Assembly (NCBI GenBank): GCA_902362715.1
Contig: CABIXN010000001.1
Span: forward strand, 536,737 to 600,736
Direction of reading: 5' to 3'
From: Lachnospiraceae bacterium
Lineage (GTDB): Bacteria; Bacillota; Clostridia; Lachnospirales; Lachnospiraceae
Length of the DNA: 64,000 bases
The translations under genes and the position numbers were made by a program. Shown here one piece after another: positions 52,772 to 61,370 of this stretch; within the stretch, counting starts at the first letter, position 1, and each line of letters begins with the position of its first letter. The notes under the pieces are model-generated. The model saw only the letters and a program-made list of their open reading frames with translations, made no database searches and was not told the DNA's origin.

Positions 52772-53464
52772 GTGTTAAAAGAGAATTTAAAACAGGTAGA
52801 GGAAAATATATGCAGCGCCTGTAAGAGGGCCGGCCGTTCTAGAGATGAAGTAACATTGATTGCTGTCAGTAAAACAAAACCGGTGGAAATGTTAAAAGAA
52901 GTTTATGATCAGGGAATCCGAGTATTTGGAGAAAATAAAGTCCAGGAAATGATGGACAAACAGGAAGTGCTTCCATCGGATATTCAGTGGCATATGATCG
53001 GACATCTTCAAAGAAATAAAGTAAAGTATCTCATTGGAAAAACGGCGTTAATTCACTCTGTGGATTCTCTGCGTCTGGCAGAAGAGATTAACCGTTTATC
53101 GGAAAAAAATGATGTTGTTACAAAAATTCTAGTTGAGGTAAATATTGCCAGTGAAGAGACAAAATTTGGCACCTCCCGTGAGGATGCAGTGAAACTGGTG
53201 GAACATATTTCCAGACTTTCCAATCTCAGGGTGGAGGGCCTGATGACCATTGCTCCTTATGTTGAAAATGCGGAAGATAACCGACAATATTTTAAAGAAA
53301 TCAGGAAATTATCTGTTGACATAAAACAAAAAAACATTGATAATGTATCTATGAGCACTCTGTCCATGGGTATGACAGGGGACTATATGGTTGCGATAGA
53401 AGAAGGCGCTACAATGGTTCGGGTTGGGACAGGTATTTTCGGCGCCAGAGACTATAGCATCTAA
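52772..53464 (+). CDS. yggS: YggS/PLPBP pyridoxal phosphate homeostasis protein
   Basis: 230 residues with a GTG start behind AGGAGG. LIAVSKTKPVEMLKE holds the PLP-binding Lys; FGENKVQEM, WHMIGHLQRNKVKY and SMGMTGDY complete the family signature. It buffers PLP and influences amino acid pools. Conserved upstream of sepF. Confidence 0.96.
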   Translation: MLKENLKQVEENICSACKRAGRSRDEVTLIAVSKTKPVEMLKEVYDQGIRVFGENKVQEMMDKQEVLPSDIQWHMIGHLQRNKVKYLIGKTALIHSVDSLRLAEEINRLSEKNDVVTKILVEVNIASEETKFGTSREDAVKLVEHISRLSNLRVEGLMTIAPYVENAEDNRQYFKEIRKLSVDIKQKNIDNVSMSTLSMGMTGDYMVAIEEGATMVRVGTGIFGARDYSI

Positions 53465-53493
53465 CAGGAAAGAAAGATAGGAGAGTAATATTA

Positions 53494-54057
53494 ATGGCTT
53501 TTTTTGATAAAATGTTAAATGCAATGCGTTTGAATTCAGAGGATGACGAGGATGATTTCTACAATGATGACTATTTAGATGAAGAAGATGATGAATACGA
53601 GGCTCCTGCCAGACGAAGAAGCTTCCGCAGGGAAAAAGAAGTGGAAGAGGACGAAGAGTTTTTTGAGAAGAAATCTGCTGCAAGAGAACGTGAGAAATCA
53701 GCTGCACCGAAGGTTTCACCAAAAATCACACCGATGCGTCCGACAAAGAAAGCACAGGGGGGAAGTGTTCCAATGGAAGTATGTGTAATTAAACCGACAA
53801 GTGTAGAAGATGCCAGAGAGATTACAGAAACATTATTAAACAACCGTACCGTTGTTTTGAATCTAGAAGGGCTGGATTTGGATATTGCTCAGCGAATCAT
53901 TGATTTTACATCAGGTTCCTGCTTTGCCATTGACGGAAATCTTCAGAAAATCTCAAATTATATTTTCATCGTTACACCGGCAGCTGTAGACATTTCCGGT
54001 GATTTCCAGAATATTATGGATGCGTTTGATGTATCTTCTATTCAGACAGATATTTAG
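53494..54057 (+). CDS. sepF: Cell division protein SepF
   Basis: 187 residues. N-terminal membrane-binding segment (AFFDKMLNAMRL), a long acidic then basic linker, and the C-terminal SepF domain with KPTSVEDAREITETLLNNRTVVLNLEG-type strand (in part: VVLNLEGLDLDIAQRIIDF). SepF anchors FtsZ to the membrane. Followed by a terminator. Confidence 0.95.
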   Translation: MAFFDKMLNAMRLNSEDDEDDFYNDDYLDEEDDEYEAPARRRSFRREKEVEEDEEFFEKKSAAREREKSAAPKVSPKITPMRPTKKAQGGSVPMEVCVIKPTSVEDAREITETLLNNRTVVLNLEGLDLDIAQRIIDFTSGSCFAIDGNLQKISNYIFIVTPAAVDISGDFQNIMDAFDVSSIQTDI

Positions 54058-54069
54058 AAAGTATATTCG

Positions 54070-54109
54070 CCAGTCAGTTGGTAGATAAATATCACTGGCT
54101 GGTTTTTTT
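54070..54109 (+). terminator. Intrinsic terminator after sepF
   Basis: Nine-base arms CCAGTCAGT (54070-54078) and ACTGGCTGG (54094-54102) with one G-T pair, followed by seven Ts. Confidence 0.85.
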
Positions 54110-54113
54110 GATT

Positions 54114-54136
54114 TTACAGGAAGCAATCTCCTGTAA
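54114..54136 (+). repeat. Inverted repeat in the aroB leader
   Basis: Perfect arms TTACAGGA (54114-54121) and TCCTGTAA (54129-54136) with a seven-base loop, between the sepF terminator and aroB; possible operator or mRNA stem. Confidence 0.45.
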
Positions 54137-54195
54137 GAATTTTAAAGCAGGATTCATTTTTGCTGAAATAATTGAAAAAGAGGTTGTAAAATGTT

Positions 54196-55290
54196 ATGAG
54201 CAGAAGTATTCAGGTAAATTATAACGGACTGCCCTGTTATGAGATTGTAATTCAGCATGATTTTCATCTGCTGGCTTCTAAAATAAAGGAACTTGGATAT
54301 TTAAAATCTACAAAAATATGCGTTGTTACAGATACAAATGTGGAACCTCTGTATCTGGAGGCAATACATAAGGAACTTGGCACGATTTTTGATACTGTTA
54401 CATCATTTGTATTTCCGGCGGGTGAAGAGCAGAAAAACTTAGAAACCATCGGCCAAATTTATGAGAAATTGATTCTGGAGCATTTTGACAGAAAAGACCT
54501 CCTTGTTGCTTTGGGGGGCGGAGTATGCGGTGACATGTGCGGATTTGCGGCAGCAACTTATCTGCGGGGGATAGACTTTATACAGGTTCCTACTACACTG
54601 CTTTCGCAGGTGGACAGCAGTATTGGTGGCAAGACCGGTGTGGATTTCAGACAATATAAAAATATGGTGGGAGCATTTTATCAGCCAAGACTGGTGTATA
54701 TGAATATCAGCACCTTAAAGGATTTACCTAAGGACCATTTTTATGCCGGGCTGGGGGAAATATTAAAGCATGGACTAATCAAAGATAATTCCTATTTTCA
54801 ATGGATGATTCAGCACCGGCAGGAAATTCTTAACAGATCACCGGAAGTTTTAGAGGAAATGATTGCAGTCAGCTGTAATATTAAGCGTGAAGTAGTAGAA
54901 CAGGATCCGAAAGAGCAGGGAGAACGAGCACTGTTAAACTTTGGTCATACCCTTGGTCATGCCATTGAAAAATTATCAGATTTTAAACTGATTCACGGAT
55001 TCTGCGTGTCTATTGGGATTGCTGCTGCCTGTGAGCTCAGTGTTATCAAAGGAAACATTACAGCAGAAGAGAAGCAGAGAATCTGTCAGGTTCTTCAGTC
55101 CTTTCATCTGCCGGTAACGGCATCTGTATCTTCTGCGGAAAGTGTTTTGGAAGCATCAAAACATGATAAAAAAATGGAAGCAGGTAAGATTAAGTTTATT
55201 CTACTTTGCGCTCCTGGCAAAGCTTATATTGAAAGATCTGTTTCAGATGAAGAGTTGTTAAAGGCCATTCAAAGTATTGAAAAAAAATAA
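54196..55290 (+). CDS. aroB: 3-dehydroquinate synthase
   Basis: 364 residues. ALGGGVCGDMCGFAAATYLRG is the NAD-binding block (GGGVxGDxxGF), with GGKTGVDF and the metal ligands in NFGHTLGHAIEKL. It makes 3-dehydroquinate, the second step of the shikimate pathway. A two-codon frame ATG-TTA-TGA overlaps its start. Solitary here; no other aro gene is in the window. Confidence 0.96.
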   Translation: MSRSIQVNYNGLPCYEIVIQHDFHLLASKIKELGYLKSTKICVVTDTNVEPLYLEAIHKELGTIFDTVTSFVFPAGEEQKNLETIGQIYEKLILEHFDRKDLLVALGGGVCGDMCGFAAATYLRGIDFIQVPTTLLSQVDSSIGGKTGVDFRQYKNMVGAFYQPRLVYMNISTLKDLPKDHFYAGLGEILKHGLIKDNSYFQWMIQHRQEILNRSPEVLEEMIAVSCNIKREVVEQDPKEQGERALLNFGHTLGHAIEKLSDFKLIHGFCVSIGIAAACELSVIKGNITAEEKQRICQVLQSFHLPVTASVSSAESVLEASKHDKKMEAGKIKFILLCAPGKAYIERSVSDEELLKAIQSIEKK

Positions 55291-55310
55291 GTGAATGATT
55301 GAGTGAATTT

Positions 55311-55853
55311 ATGAAGAAAAATATTAAGATTTGTTATAATGTAATAGGGGTTGTTGCTTTTTTTGTTTTAATTTTGATTGATCAGATTACCAAAAAGGCT
55401 GCTGTACTGCACTTAAAGGATCAGCAGCCCATAGACCTGATTCGGAATGTTTTTCAGCTTTATTATCTTGAAAACAGAGGGGCAGCTTTCGGTATTATGC
55501 AGGGACGTAAACCGTTTTTTATTGCTATTACAATTGTTATTCTAATTGTGATTGTATATATTTATGCCAGAATGCCTGCTCACAAAAGGTTTGTTTTATT
55601 AAGAGTACTTCTTGTTTTGATAGCAGCTGGAGCCGTGGGAAACTTTATAGACCGGTTTCTTCAGGGATATGTAGTTGACTTTTTCTATTTTTCTGCTATT
55701 AATTTTCCTGTATTTAATGTAGCAGATATTTATGTAACATGTTCCGCGGTCATATTGATATTGACAGTTTTGTTTTATTATAAGGATCAGGATCTAAAAG
55801 AACTTGGAAACTCACTAAAACCGGGAGTGAAATCTCATGACAGATCAAAATAA
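55311..55853 (+). CDS. lspA: Lipoprotein signal peptidase
   Basis: 180 residues from ATG 55311 (TTG 55299 possible). Four membrane helices; ENRGAAFGIM, VGNFIDRF and FNVADIYVTC contain the two catalytic Asp of this aspartyl peptidase. It matures lipoproteins such as the YerB-like and DacA-like ones in this window. Ends inside the start of the next gene. Confidence 0.95.
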   Translation: MKKNIKICYNVIGVVAFFVLILIDQITKKAAVLHLKDQQPIDLIRNVFQLYYLENRGAAFGIMQGRKPFFIAITIVILIVIVYIYARMPAHKRFVLLRVLLVLIAAGAVGNFIDRFLQGYVVDFFYFSAINFPVFNVADIYVTCSAVILILTVLFYYKDQDLKELGNSLKPGVKSHDRSK

Positions 55854-56766
55854 CCGACAGACCTTTGAGGTGACAGAAGAATTTGAGGACTGCAGACTGG
55901 ATAAATTTTTATCTGTCTTGTATGAAGGACAGTCACGAACATTTTTTCAGAAGCTGATCAAAGACGGAAATGTGATGATTAATGATCAGACAGTCACTAA
56001 AAACAGTTTTAAAGTGTCTGGGGATGATATTATCTCTGTGACTGTACCTGAGGTCCAGTCTCTGGATATTCTTCCGGAAAATATTCCGCTGGATATTTTG
56101 TATGAAGATGCAGATATTTTGGTTGTAAATAAGGCAAAGGGCATGGTTGTTCATCCATCTGCCGGACATTATACCGGAACCCTTGTAAATGCCGTAATGT
56201 ATCATTGTCAGAACAGCTTATCCGGTATCAATGGTGTGATACGTCCTGGAATTGTACACCGGATAGATAAAGATACAACGGGCTCGCTGATCATATGTAA
56301 AAATGATACTGCGCATACAGAGATTGCAAAACAGATAAAAGAGCACACCGTTATAAGAAAATACCGGGGAATAGTCCTGGGAAATGTAAAAGAGGATACC
56401 GGTAAAATTGAAGGTCTGATTGGCAGACATCCTGTCCACCGCAAAAAAATGGCTGTGGTAGAAACAAATGGAAAATCTGCAGTTACACATTATAAAGTAA
56501 TAGAAAGATTTCAAAAATATACATATATGGAATTTCAGCTAGAGACAGGAAGGACACACCAGATACGTGTGCATATGGCAAGTATTTGCCATCCCTTACT
56601 AGGAGACACCGTCTATGGACCGGAAAAGCAGCCTGTAAAGGGACTAGAAGGCCAGACGCTTCATGCAATGACCATTGGTTTCATTCATCCATCCAGCAGG
56701 GAATATATAGAAATTGAGGCACCATTGCCGGCTTACTTTAAGGAGTTGCTGGCTAAATTAAAATAA
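55837..56766 (+). CDS. RluD-family 23S rRNA pseudouridine synthase
   Basis: 309 residues. An S4 RNA-binding domain (RLDKFLSVLYEGQSRTFFQKLIKDG, quoted in part: RLDKFLSVLYEG) precedes the synthase domain with HRIDKDTTGSLIICK, whose Asp is catalytic, and the GRTHQIRVHM block. The position after lspA is typical of the RluD gene, but the exact uridines modified are not determined from sequence. Confidence 0.94.
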   Translation: MTDQNNRQTFEVTEEFEDCRLDKFLSVLYEGQSRTFFQKLIKDGNVMINDQTVTKNSFKVSGDDIISVTVPEVQSLDILPENIPLDILYEDADILVVNKAKGMVVHPSAGHYTGTLVNAVMYHCQNSLSGINGVIRPGIVHRIDKDTTGSLIICKNDTAHTEIAKQIKEHTVIRKYRGIVLGNVKEDTGKIEGLIGRHPVHRKKMAVVETNGKSAVTHYKVIERFQKYTYMEFQLETGRTHQIRVHMASICHPLLGDTVYGPEKQPVKGLEGQTLHAMTIGFIHPSSREYIEIEAPLPAYFKELLAKLK

Positions 56767-56790
56767 ACAACAAAAGAAGGGAGATTTATT

Positions 56791-57045
56791 ATGGAAAACA
56801 AAAATACTGCGGCTATTATTGCATTGGTTTTAGGATTGGTGGGGATTATTGCCTGGCTGATTCCATTATTTGGATATCCGGTTACCATTATTGCAATCGT
56901 ATTTGGTGTAAAAGGCCGGAAAATAGATTTTCAGAAAGGGATGGCAACTGCCGGACTGGTGCTGGGAATTATTTTCTTGGTATTTTCAGTACTGAATTCA
57001 ATTGCCGGAATCGTTTTAAACTCAATGATTAGAAGTATTATCTAA
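56791..57045 (+). CDS. DUF4190 family small membrane protein
   Basis: 84 residues: two hydrophobic helices around the GYPVTIIAIVFGVKGRK block and the GMATAGLVLGI block, as in DUF4190 proteins. AGGGAG site upstream. Unknown function. Confidence 0.82.
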   Translation: MENKNTAAIIALVLGLVGIIAWLIPLFGYPVTIIAIVFGVKGRKIDFQKGMATAGLVLGIIFLVFSVLNSIAGIVLNSMIRSII

Positions 57046-57129
57046 AAACTTTTACCTGCTTTAACTTAACTTTCATTCTTTCATTTTAACTAGTTTTAAG
57101 TGAATTGAAGTTAGATCAGGCGTTTTTTG

Positions 57130-57179
57130 ACAGCTGACCAATGGATTTTAGATAAAGTCCGGTCAGCTGTGTTTTTTTT
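57130..57179 (+). terminator. Intrinsic terminator after the DUF4190 gene
   Basis: Ten-base arms ACAGCTGACC (57130-57139) and GGTCAGCTGT (57161-57170), then GTTTTTTTT. Confidence 0.88.
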
Positions 57180-57184
57180 GTATT

Positions 57185-57220
57185 CAACTATTCGTTAAAG
57201 CTGTCTTTTGCGAATAGTTG
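57185..57220. repeat. Perfect inverted repeat between terminator and dtd
   Basis: Arms CAACTATTCG (57185-57194) and CGAATAGTTG (57211-57220) with a 16-base loop. No T-run on either side, so not an ordinary terminator. Confidence 0.5.
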
Positions 57221-57295
57221 TGTGGAACCGTGCACTAGTACTATTCAGATATTATGTATCATGGGTCGTCAATGAATCGCTGATACAATCATATT

Positions 57296-57742
57296 TTATA
57301 ATTCTTCTGAATCTAATATGATTGTAAAAGGTCCGTCGTTTACAAGCTCTACTTTCATATCAGCGCCAAAGCTTCCAGTTTCTACATGAGGGATTTCCTG
57401 TCTGGATTTTTGAATCATATATTCATAAAGTTTGTTTGCATGCTCCGGATTGCCGGCTTTTATAAAAGACGGACGATTCCCTTTTTTACAATCTGCATAT
57501 AATGTAAACTGAGAAATTAATAACAATTCTCCTGACACATCTTTTAAAGACAGGTTTGTTTTTCCGTTTTCATCTGCAAAAATTCTAAGTCCCAGCATTT
57601 TCTTTACCATTTTATCGGCGATTGCTTCTGTGTCATTTTCACAGATGCCCATAAGTACCGCATATCCCTGATGGATTTTTCCGATAACAATTTGATCTAC
57701 AGTTACCTGTGCACGTTCTACACGTTGAATTACAAATTTCAT
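57296..57742 (-). CDS. dtd: D-aminoacyl-tRNA deacylase
   Basis: 148 residues, standard length. [15 protein letters not shown] at the start, [11 protein letters not shown] (active-site SQFTL block) and [22 protein letters not shown] (the Gly-cis-Pro-like end). Removes D-amino acids mischarged on tRNA. Divergent from the thiolase gene to its right. Confidence 0.96.
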   Translation of the reverse strand: MKFVIQRVERAQVTVDQIVIGKIHQGYAVLMGICENDTEAIADKMVKKMLGLRIFADENGKTNLSLKDVSGELLLISQFTLYADCKKGNRPSFIKAGNPEHANKLYEYMIQKSRQEIPHVETGSFGADMKVELVNDGPFTIILDSEEL

Positions 57743-57865
57743 ATTAAAATATACCTCCGCCTGTATTATTATCTAAATTATTTTATATAATTTATCATAA
57801 TTTTTTCTTTTTTGATTGCTCTCCTGCAAAAGCTGCAATCGTCTCTTATTTTAACAGCTATATTC

Positions 57866-57894
57866 TTGAAAGTAAACTTGCAGTCGTGTATAAT
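57866..57894 (+). promoter_or_regulatory. Near-consensus sigma-A promoter for the ttcA-like gene
   Basis: TTGAAA (57866-57871), 17-base spacer and TATAAT (57889-57894). Confidence 0.75.
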
Positions 57895-57980
57895 ACACTA
57901 ATGTTTATACAATATTTACTTTTAAGCATATCACAAATACTATAAGAATTTATTTGAAATAAGATGGAGTTACAATATTT

Positions 57981-58733
57981 ATGAAATTACAACAATTACT
58001 CAGCTATACAAGAAAGGCCGTTGAGGATTATCGGATGATAGATGACGGGGATAAAATTGCAGTTGGTATTTCTGGCGGCAAGGACTCTCTCACGCTTCTG
58101 TATGCACTGCATGGCCTGAAGCGTTTTTATCCTAAAAAATTTGATCTGATTGCAGTCACTGTTGACCTTGGTTTTGATGGATTTGATTTATCTCCTGTAA
58201 GAAGTTTATGTGAGGAACTAAACGTGCCTTATGTTGTTGTTCCTTCTGAAATTGGAAAGATCATTTTTCAGGAAAGAAAAGAGTCAAATCCATGCTCTCT
58301 TTGTGCCAAAATGAGGAAAGGCGCTTTAAATCAGGCTGTAAAAGAGCTTGGCTGTAATAAGGTAGCATATGCTCATCATAAAGATGATATTGTGGAAACA
58401 ATGTTTTTATCACTTATATATGAGGGGCGTTTCCACTCTTTTTCTCCGAAAACTTATCTGGACCGTATGGATTTAACAGTTATCCGGCCGATGATGTATG
58501 TGCTGGAAGCTGATGTGATAGGTTTTAAGAATAAATATCAGCTTCCCATTGTAAAAAATCCATGCCTTGCAGACGGAAAAACCAAGCGGGAATATGCAAA
58601 ACAGCTGGTGCGACAGATTAATAGTGAAAATCCGGGGGCAAAAGAAAGAATGTTTACGGCTATCATCAGTCAGAATCTGGATGGATGGCCCCAGCGTGCT
58701 TTTCCATATAAAAAAGGGAAAAGAAATGAATAA
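57981..58733 (+). CDS. TtcA-family tRNA thiolase (PP-loop)
   Basis: 250 residues. The PP-loop GISGGKDSLTLL binds ATP; NPCSLCAKMRKGAL supplies the two Cys that would hold an iron-sulphur cluster, and NPCLADGKTKRE the third Cys near the end. TtcA enzymes 2-thiolate cytidine 32 of tRNA; some clostridial relatives are called tRNA lysidine/thiocytidine-like with unproved targets. Starts after a strong promoter. Confidence 0.88.
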   Translation: MKLQQLLSYTRKAVEDYRMIDDGDKIAVGISGGKDSLTLLYALHGLKRFYPKKFDLIAVTVDLGFDGFDLSPVRSLCEELNVPYVVVPSEIGKIIFQERKESNPCSLCAKMRKGALNQAVKELGCNKVAYAHHKDDIVETMFLSLIYEGRFHSFSPKTYLDRMDLTVIRPMMYVLEADVIGFKNKYQLPIVKNPCLADGKTKREYAKQLVRQINSENPGAKERMFTAIISQNLDGWPQRAFPYKKGKRNE

Positions 58734-58788
58734 AACTGTCTCAAAATAAGTGATGATTGAATGATTCTTTTAAAGGGGGAAACAGATC

Positions 58789-59847
58789 ATGAGAGAACGT
58801 GCATATCATGAGAGTATAAATATTCAGAATGAAAAAAAGCTTCGTGTATTGCTGGAAGGTCTTCCAGGATTTTGCAGAGAGTTTTTTATTGGAATTGAAT
58901 CCTCTACTTCTTCCAGGACAAGAATCGCCTATGCATATGATCTAGGAGTATTTTTTGAATTTCTACATGAAACCAACAGTTACTGTGCAAAGCTTCCAAT
59001 CGAAAAATTTCCATTAGATCTTCTAGAACGTATTACTTCTTTTGATATTGAAGAATATCTTCAATATTTAAAATACTATGAGCATGAAGGTGTGGAACAT
59101 ACCAATGATGAACGGGGATTAATGAGGAAGCTGGCAAGTCTTCGGAGTTTCTATAATTATTATTTCAGAAAAGAACTGATTGAGAAAAATCCTGCGGCCC
59201 TTGTAAAAATGCCTAAAATCCATGAGAAAAATATTGTCCGGCTTGATATTGATGAGATCGCTCTTTTGCTGGATGAGGTTGAAAATGGGGATAAATTAAC
59301 GGAACGCCAGAAAATGTACCATAATAAAACAAAAAATCGAGATTTAGCCATGCTGACACTGCTGCTGGGCACAGGTATCCGGGTTTCTGAATGTGTTGGA
59401 CTTAATATCACAGATATTGATGAAAAAAATAATGGCATTAAAATCCATCGAAAAGGCGGCGCCGAGGTTATGGTGTATTTTGGGGATGAAGTTGCCGAAG
59501 CTTTAGATGTTTATCTGGATGAACGGCTGCAGATAAAACCTCAGGAAGGTCATACTGAGGCATTGTTTTTATCATTGCAGAACCGCAGGATCAGTGTCCG
59601 GTCTGTTGAAAATCTTGTAAAGAAATATGCCCGGCTTGTTACTACTGTAAAAAATATTACACCGCACAAATTAAGAAGTACATACGGCACGAATCTGTAT
59701 CGTGAAACCGGGGATATTTATCTGGTAGCGGATGTTCTGGGGCATAAAGATGTAAATACTACAAAAAAGCACTATGCAGCCCAGGCAGATGAACGCCGGA
59801 GAATGGCTGCAAAGTCAGTTAGATTAAGAGAAAAAGATAGAAATTAA
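58789..59847 (+). CDS. Xer-like tyrosine recombinase
   Basis: 352 residues. N-terminal SAM-like DNA-binding domain (SRTRIAYAYDLGVFFEFL) and a complete catalytic set: GTGIRVSECVG (Arg), HRKGGAEVMV (Lys), PHKLRSTYGTNLY (His-x-x-Arg), LGHKDVNTTKKHYA (His and nucleophile Tyr). Length and single-gene chromosomal context fit a Xer-type resolvase of chromosome dimers rather than a mobile-element integrase. The dif site is not in the window. AAAGGGGG site upstream; stop overlaps the MBL gene by four bases. Confidence 0.88.
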   Translation: MRERAYHESINIQNEKKLRVLLEGLPGFCREFFIGIESSTSSRTRIAYAYDLGVFFEFLHETNSYCAKLPIEKFPLDLLERITSFDIEEYLQYLKYYEHEGVEHTNDERGLMRKLASLRSFYNYYFRKELIEKNPAALVKMPKIHEKNIVRLDIDEIALLLDEVENGDKLTERQKMYHNKTKNRDLAMLTLLLGTGIRVSECVGLNITDIDEKNNGIKIHRKGGAEVMVYFGDEVAEALDVYLDERLQIKPQEGHTEALFLSLQNRRISVRSVENLVKKYARLVTTVKNITPHKLRSTYGTNLYRETGDIYLVADVLGHKDVNTTKKHYAAQADERRRMAAKSVRLREKDRN

Positions 59848-60644
59848 AGTTCTATACGTTCCAGGTCATCAGGAATATAAAGGTTTCCGTGAAACCATTT
59901 ACTACTCTCTTTTCCATACAGTATTTTTCTGCAGGCAAGGTTTTTATCTTCTGTATGATATAAAATCAAATTCTCTGCTCCAAGACGTTCAGCCAGCTGC
60001 CCAGCTTCAGCAGCCGTTGAATGATGCTTTTCATGAGGTTTAAATTCGAAAGCTTCAGATTCCAGGCAAAAAGCTTCATGCATCAGCCATTTGCTTCCAG
60101 AAACCAGATCTTTTTCAGAATCATTGTATGGTTCATCGCCACAGCAGGAAAGTTTTTCTTTATCGTTTAAATATAACGTGAAACCAAATTGAGAAGCTTT
60201 GGTTGAATGAATATCAAAGAAAATAATCCGTCGGTCCAGAATCCTCTGCTCTTCCCTGTCTTTTATGGAAATGAACAAAAGCCGGTCTCCAATAAACCTG
60301 GATTCTTTTTTATTCAACAGCGTCTGACATAAATAATCCAGTATCTGAATTACTTCCCTGCCGGCATAAAGCCGGACGTCTTGTTCCAATATTTTTTTGT
60401 TCATCTGCTGGCAGATTGCGCGGATAACCCAGATAATACCTAAAATATGATCTATATGTTTATGAGTTACAAATATATCATGGATGTCTCTTAAATCAAT
60501 ATCTGCAGACTTTAACTGCTTTAAAATTGTATTTCCGCCGCCTCCGTCAACCAGAAAATGTTTATGATCTTCTGACAGCACAAAACAGGTATTATAACAT
60601 TCAGTAACAAGAGCATGACCGGTTCCTAACATTGTTAACTGCAA
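59844..60644 (-). CDS. MBL-fold metallohydrolase (RNase Z-like)
   Basis: 266 residues. THKHIDHILG is the metallo-beta-lactamase HxHxDH motif; MHEAFCLE and HHSTAAEAGQ are the later ligand-bearing blocks, as in RNase Z-type proteins. Substrate not known; the short length excludes a full long-form RNase Z. Converges with the recombinase gene. Confidence 0.88.
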   Translation of the reverse strand: MQLTMLGTGHALVTECYNTCFVLSEDHKHFLVDGGGGNTILKQLKSADIDLRDIHDIFVTHKHIDHILGIIWVIRAICQQMNKKILEQDVRLYAGREVIQILDYLCQTLLNKKESRFIGDRLLFISIKDREEQRILDRRIIFFDIHSTKASQFGFTLYLNDKEKLSCCGDEPYNDSEKDLVSGSKWLMHEAFCLESEAFEFKPHEKHHSTAAEAGQLAERLGAENLILYHTEDKNLACRKILYGKESSKWFHGNLYIPDDLERIEL

Positions 60645-60825
60645 AATGCTTCTCTCTCCTTTTTCATTCCATTATAAAATACTGTATTATCAGAGAAACA
60701 GAAATATTATATCCGAAATATTATTTCCAGCCGATAGAATGCTTTCTGTCTGTGATGTATTTCAAATAGTATTTTCAGATACTACTGTATTATGTGTATA
60801 TTATACTATATGACCGGTGTTTTGG

Positions 60826-61179
60826 CTACTTTCCTGTACCACTGTAATATGGAATTGTAAGATAAGAACCGGAATGGATGGTGTCGTCTGTCAGGTGGTT
60901 GATGGATTTGATTTCATCAATGTAATCCTGCTTATTATCAAATTCTTCACACATATAAGTATCTGCTATGCTCCAGAGGGTATCACCCTCTTTTACTTCA
61001 ATAGATTTGTAATAAAGCTCTTCCTGATATTCCGTTGCTGCATTGGTTCTGGAAGAATTTAAAATACTGCTTCCAAGCAGAATCCCGGCAATGATAACGG
61101 AAAAAGTAATAAAAACCAGAAAGGTCTGTTTTTTTAGTCTGTATAATAAATGATTACGGTTTGTTCTGTAAACTGGCAT
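60826..61179 (-). CDS. LysM protein, YneA-type SOS cell division suppressor
   Basis: 117 residues from the ATG at 61179 (AAAGGAG upstream); the longer frame from 61248 is unlikely. One membrane helix (FLVFITFSVIIAGILLGSSIL) then a LysM domain KEGDTLWSIADTY with SGSYLTIPYY at the end. This size and architecture, divergent from lexA, matches YneA, which delays division during DNA damage in Bacillus. Confidence 0.82.
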   Translation of the reverse strand: MPVYRTNRNHLLYRLKKQTFLVFITFSVIIAGILLGSSILNSSRTNAATEYQEELYYKSIEVKEGDTLWSIADTYMCEEFDNKQDYIDEIKSINHLTDDTIHSGSYLTIPYYSGTGK

Positions 61180-61218
61180 AATTTTAATCTCCTTTGTAAA
61201 ATAAACTGAAAGCAATCG

Positions 61219-61232
61219 CGAACATTTGTTTG
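61219..61232. promoter_or_regulatory. LexA (SOS) box
   Basis: CGAACATTTGTTTG matches the Firmicute CGAAC-N4-GTTCG consensus at nine of ten positions. It lies between yneA and lexA, 40 bases before the yneA ATG. Confidence 0.75.
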
Positions 61233-61246
61233 CCTCTTGATTATAC

Positions 61247-61260
61247 AAAACAAACGTTCG
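61247..61260. promoter_or_regulatory. LexA box-like site
   Basis: On the minus strand CGAACGTTTGTTTT matches eight of ten conserved bases of CGAAC-N4-GTTCG. Confidence 0.5.
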
Positions 61261-61278
61261 CTTGTCAATAGAAAAAAA

Positions 61279-61292
61279 CGAACATATTTTCG
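61279..61292. promoter_or_regulatory. LexA box-like site
   Basis: CGAACATATTTTCG matches nine of ten conserved bases of CGAAC-N4-GTTCG. It is 11 bases upstream of the candidate lexA -35 and also forms the left half of a wider CGAACATAT...ATATGTTTG palindrome ending at 61305. Confidence 0.55.
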
Positions 61293-61302
61293 GAATATAT
61301 GT

Positions 61303-61331
61303 TTGCTTTTTGCGTGTAACTATGTTATTCT
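61303..61331 (+). promoter_or_regulatory. Candidate lexA promoter
   Basis: TTGCTT (61303-61308) and TATTCT (61326-61331) with a 17-base spacer, next to the SOS boxes. Confidence 0.5.
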
Positions 61332-61370
61332 ATTTGTAATGAATAGACTTGATAAATAAAGGAGATTTTT

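Noticed and set aside
58789..59847. Tyrosine recombinase as marker of an integrative element
   Set aside because: Flanking genes are house-keeping genes and no direct repeats or cargo are seen; length fits a Xer protein.
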